Part shown: in pieces, positions 25,901-26,080 of the stretch
Layout: every line of letters begins with the position of its first letter
Numbering within the stretch: the first letter of the stretch is position 1
Assembly: GCA_050942875.1 (NCBI GenBank)
Contig: JBMNOD010000049.1
Location: 1 to 26,080, forward strand
Origin: JAAZAI01 sp050942875
Lineage (GTDB): Bacteria > Verrucomicrobiota > Kiritimatiellia > RFP12 > UBA3636
DNA: 26,080 bases
Reading direction: 5' to 3'
The notes under the pieces: generated by a model
What the model saw: the letters and a program-made list of their open reading frames with translations, nothing else
Told to the model about the DNA's origin: nothing
Databases searched by the model: none
Translations under genes and position numbers: made by a program

Positions 25901-25915
25901 AGGGGACAGACCCCT
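25901..25915. repeat. AGGGGTCTGTCCCCT hairpin element, copy 2 (inverted)
   Basis: AGGGGACAGACCCCT flanked by AAAAAT and AAAAA; the reverse complement core equals copy 1 at 19367-19381. Recalls the short palindromic REP-like elements that many genomes carry and that are sometimes linked to REP-associated tyrosine transposases; no such gene is in the window. Confidence 0.65.
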
Positions 25916-25981
25916 AAAAACATATGGAATCATGCATTTCCCTCTCCTCCAATGGGTTGTGCACCACTTTCCAAGGCGTTT

Positions 25982-26011
25982 CCGTGTATTTCGCGCCTTT
26001 CGTAGTTGAAA
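25982..26011 (-). repeat. acgaaat/acacgg periodic repeat, inverted copy
   Basis: On the minus strand TTTCAACTACGAAAGGCGCG then AAATACACGG, sharing AACTACGAAA and GAAATACACG with the array at 17778-17806. Confidence 0.6.
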
Positions 26012-26080
26012 GAACCCGCTCTGCACCCCCTCGGACAACCAGCGCAAATCGAAACCTACAGAAGATCCGGGTCGAGCAGG

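Larger units (their letters stand above)
25725..26080. other. Second gene-free repeat cluster
   Basis: No gene supported; a 108-codon minus-strand frame here is only translated repeats. Contents: CTTTGTCG three times (25738-25745, 25750-25757, 25763-25770); hairpin GGGGC-TCC-GCCCC (25837-25849) followed by AGACCCCG, whose 12-mer CCCCAGACCCCG is inverted at 17925-17936; CGGCTTCGCCGA (25873-25884), also near 17630; the AGGGGTCTGTCCCCT element (25901-25915); and the inverted acgaaat array (25982-26011). Confidence 0.65.

Noticed and set aside
25721..26047. 108-codon minus-strand frame after nrdG
   Set aside because: Entirely composed of repeat and hairpin elements also found at 17.5-18.0 kb and 19.4 kb.

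Overview
The window looks like a piece of a GC-rich (by eye, low-to-mid 60s percent) anaerobic bacterium of the PVC superphylum, most likely a Kiritimatiellota or Lentisphaerota relative. This is inference. It rests on several things seen together: large secreted carbohydrate-active multidomain proteins, an autotransporter-associated beta-strand-repeat protein, two uroporphyrinogen-decarboxylase-like (URO-D-like) proteins that are not heme genes, short pilin-like proteins with CP/GH(T/S)L tails, and a class III (anaerobic) ribonucleotide reductase. No rRNA or other phylogenetic marker is present.

Layout. 1-64: terminator of an upstream gene. 466-4215 (+): secreted clan-A-type glycoside hydrolase with C-terminal carbohydrate-binding-like domains, behind a clear sigma70 promoter. 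4224-13981 (-): one apparent five-gene operon, read right to left: CBM9-like secreted protein (with a 20-codon leader ORF), beta-strand-repeat protein, URO-D-like protein, secreted alpha/alpha-toroid-like protein, and a 1218-residue secreted galactose-binding/hydrolase-like protein. A divergent control region (13982-14236) separates this operon from a second URO-D-like gene (14380-15585, +). 15631-17321 (-): two-gene glycosyltransferase operon (GT32-like then GT2). 17322-18240: gene-free, packed with short periodic repeats, flanked by two inverted copies of a 22-bp dyad. 18242-19319 (+): two related type IV pilin-like genes, the first behind a near-perfect sigma54 promoter and ending in a strong terminator, the second behind a sigma70 promoter. 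19466-22493 (-): two-gene operon for a secreted protein of unknown function and a membrane coiled-coil/double zinc-ribbon protein. 22981-25724 (+): nrdD-nrdG with a pair of NrdR-box-like operators upstream. 25703-26080: second repeat cluster, sharing families with the first.

How the parts may work together. The left half is best read as an extracellular glycan-handling locus: secreted binding and hydrolase-like proteins plus cytoplasmic URO-D-like proteins that could process a methylated or otherwise modified sugar (inference). The right half holds a surface/pilin section and the anaerobic dNTP-synthesis operon. I did not find CRISPR arrays, tRNAs, rRNAs, transposase genes or recognised defence genes. 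The least explained material is the set of repeat clusters, the paired dyads around the first cluster, the sigma54 pilin promoter, and the two short ORFs that overlap the starts of the divergent genes.
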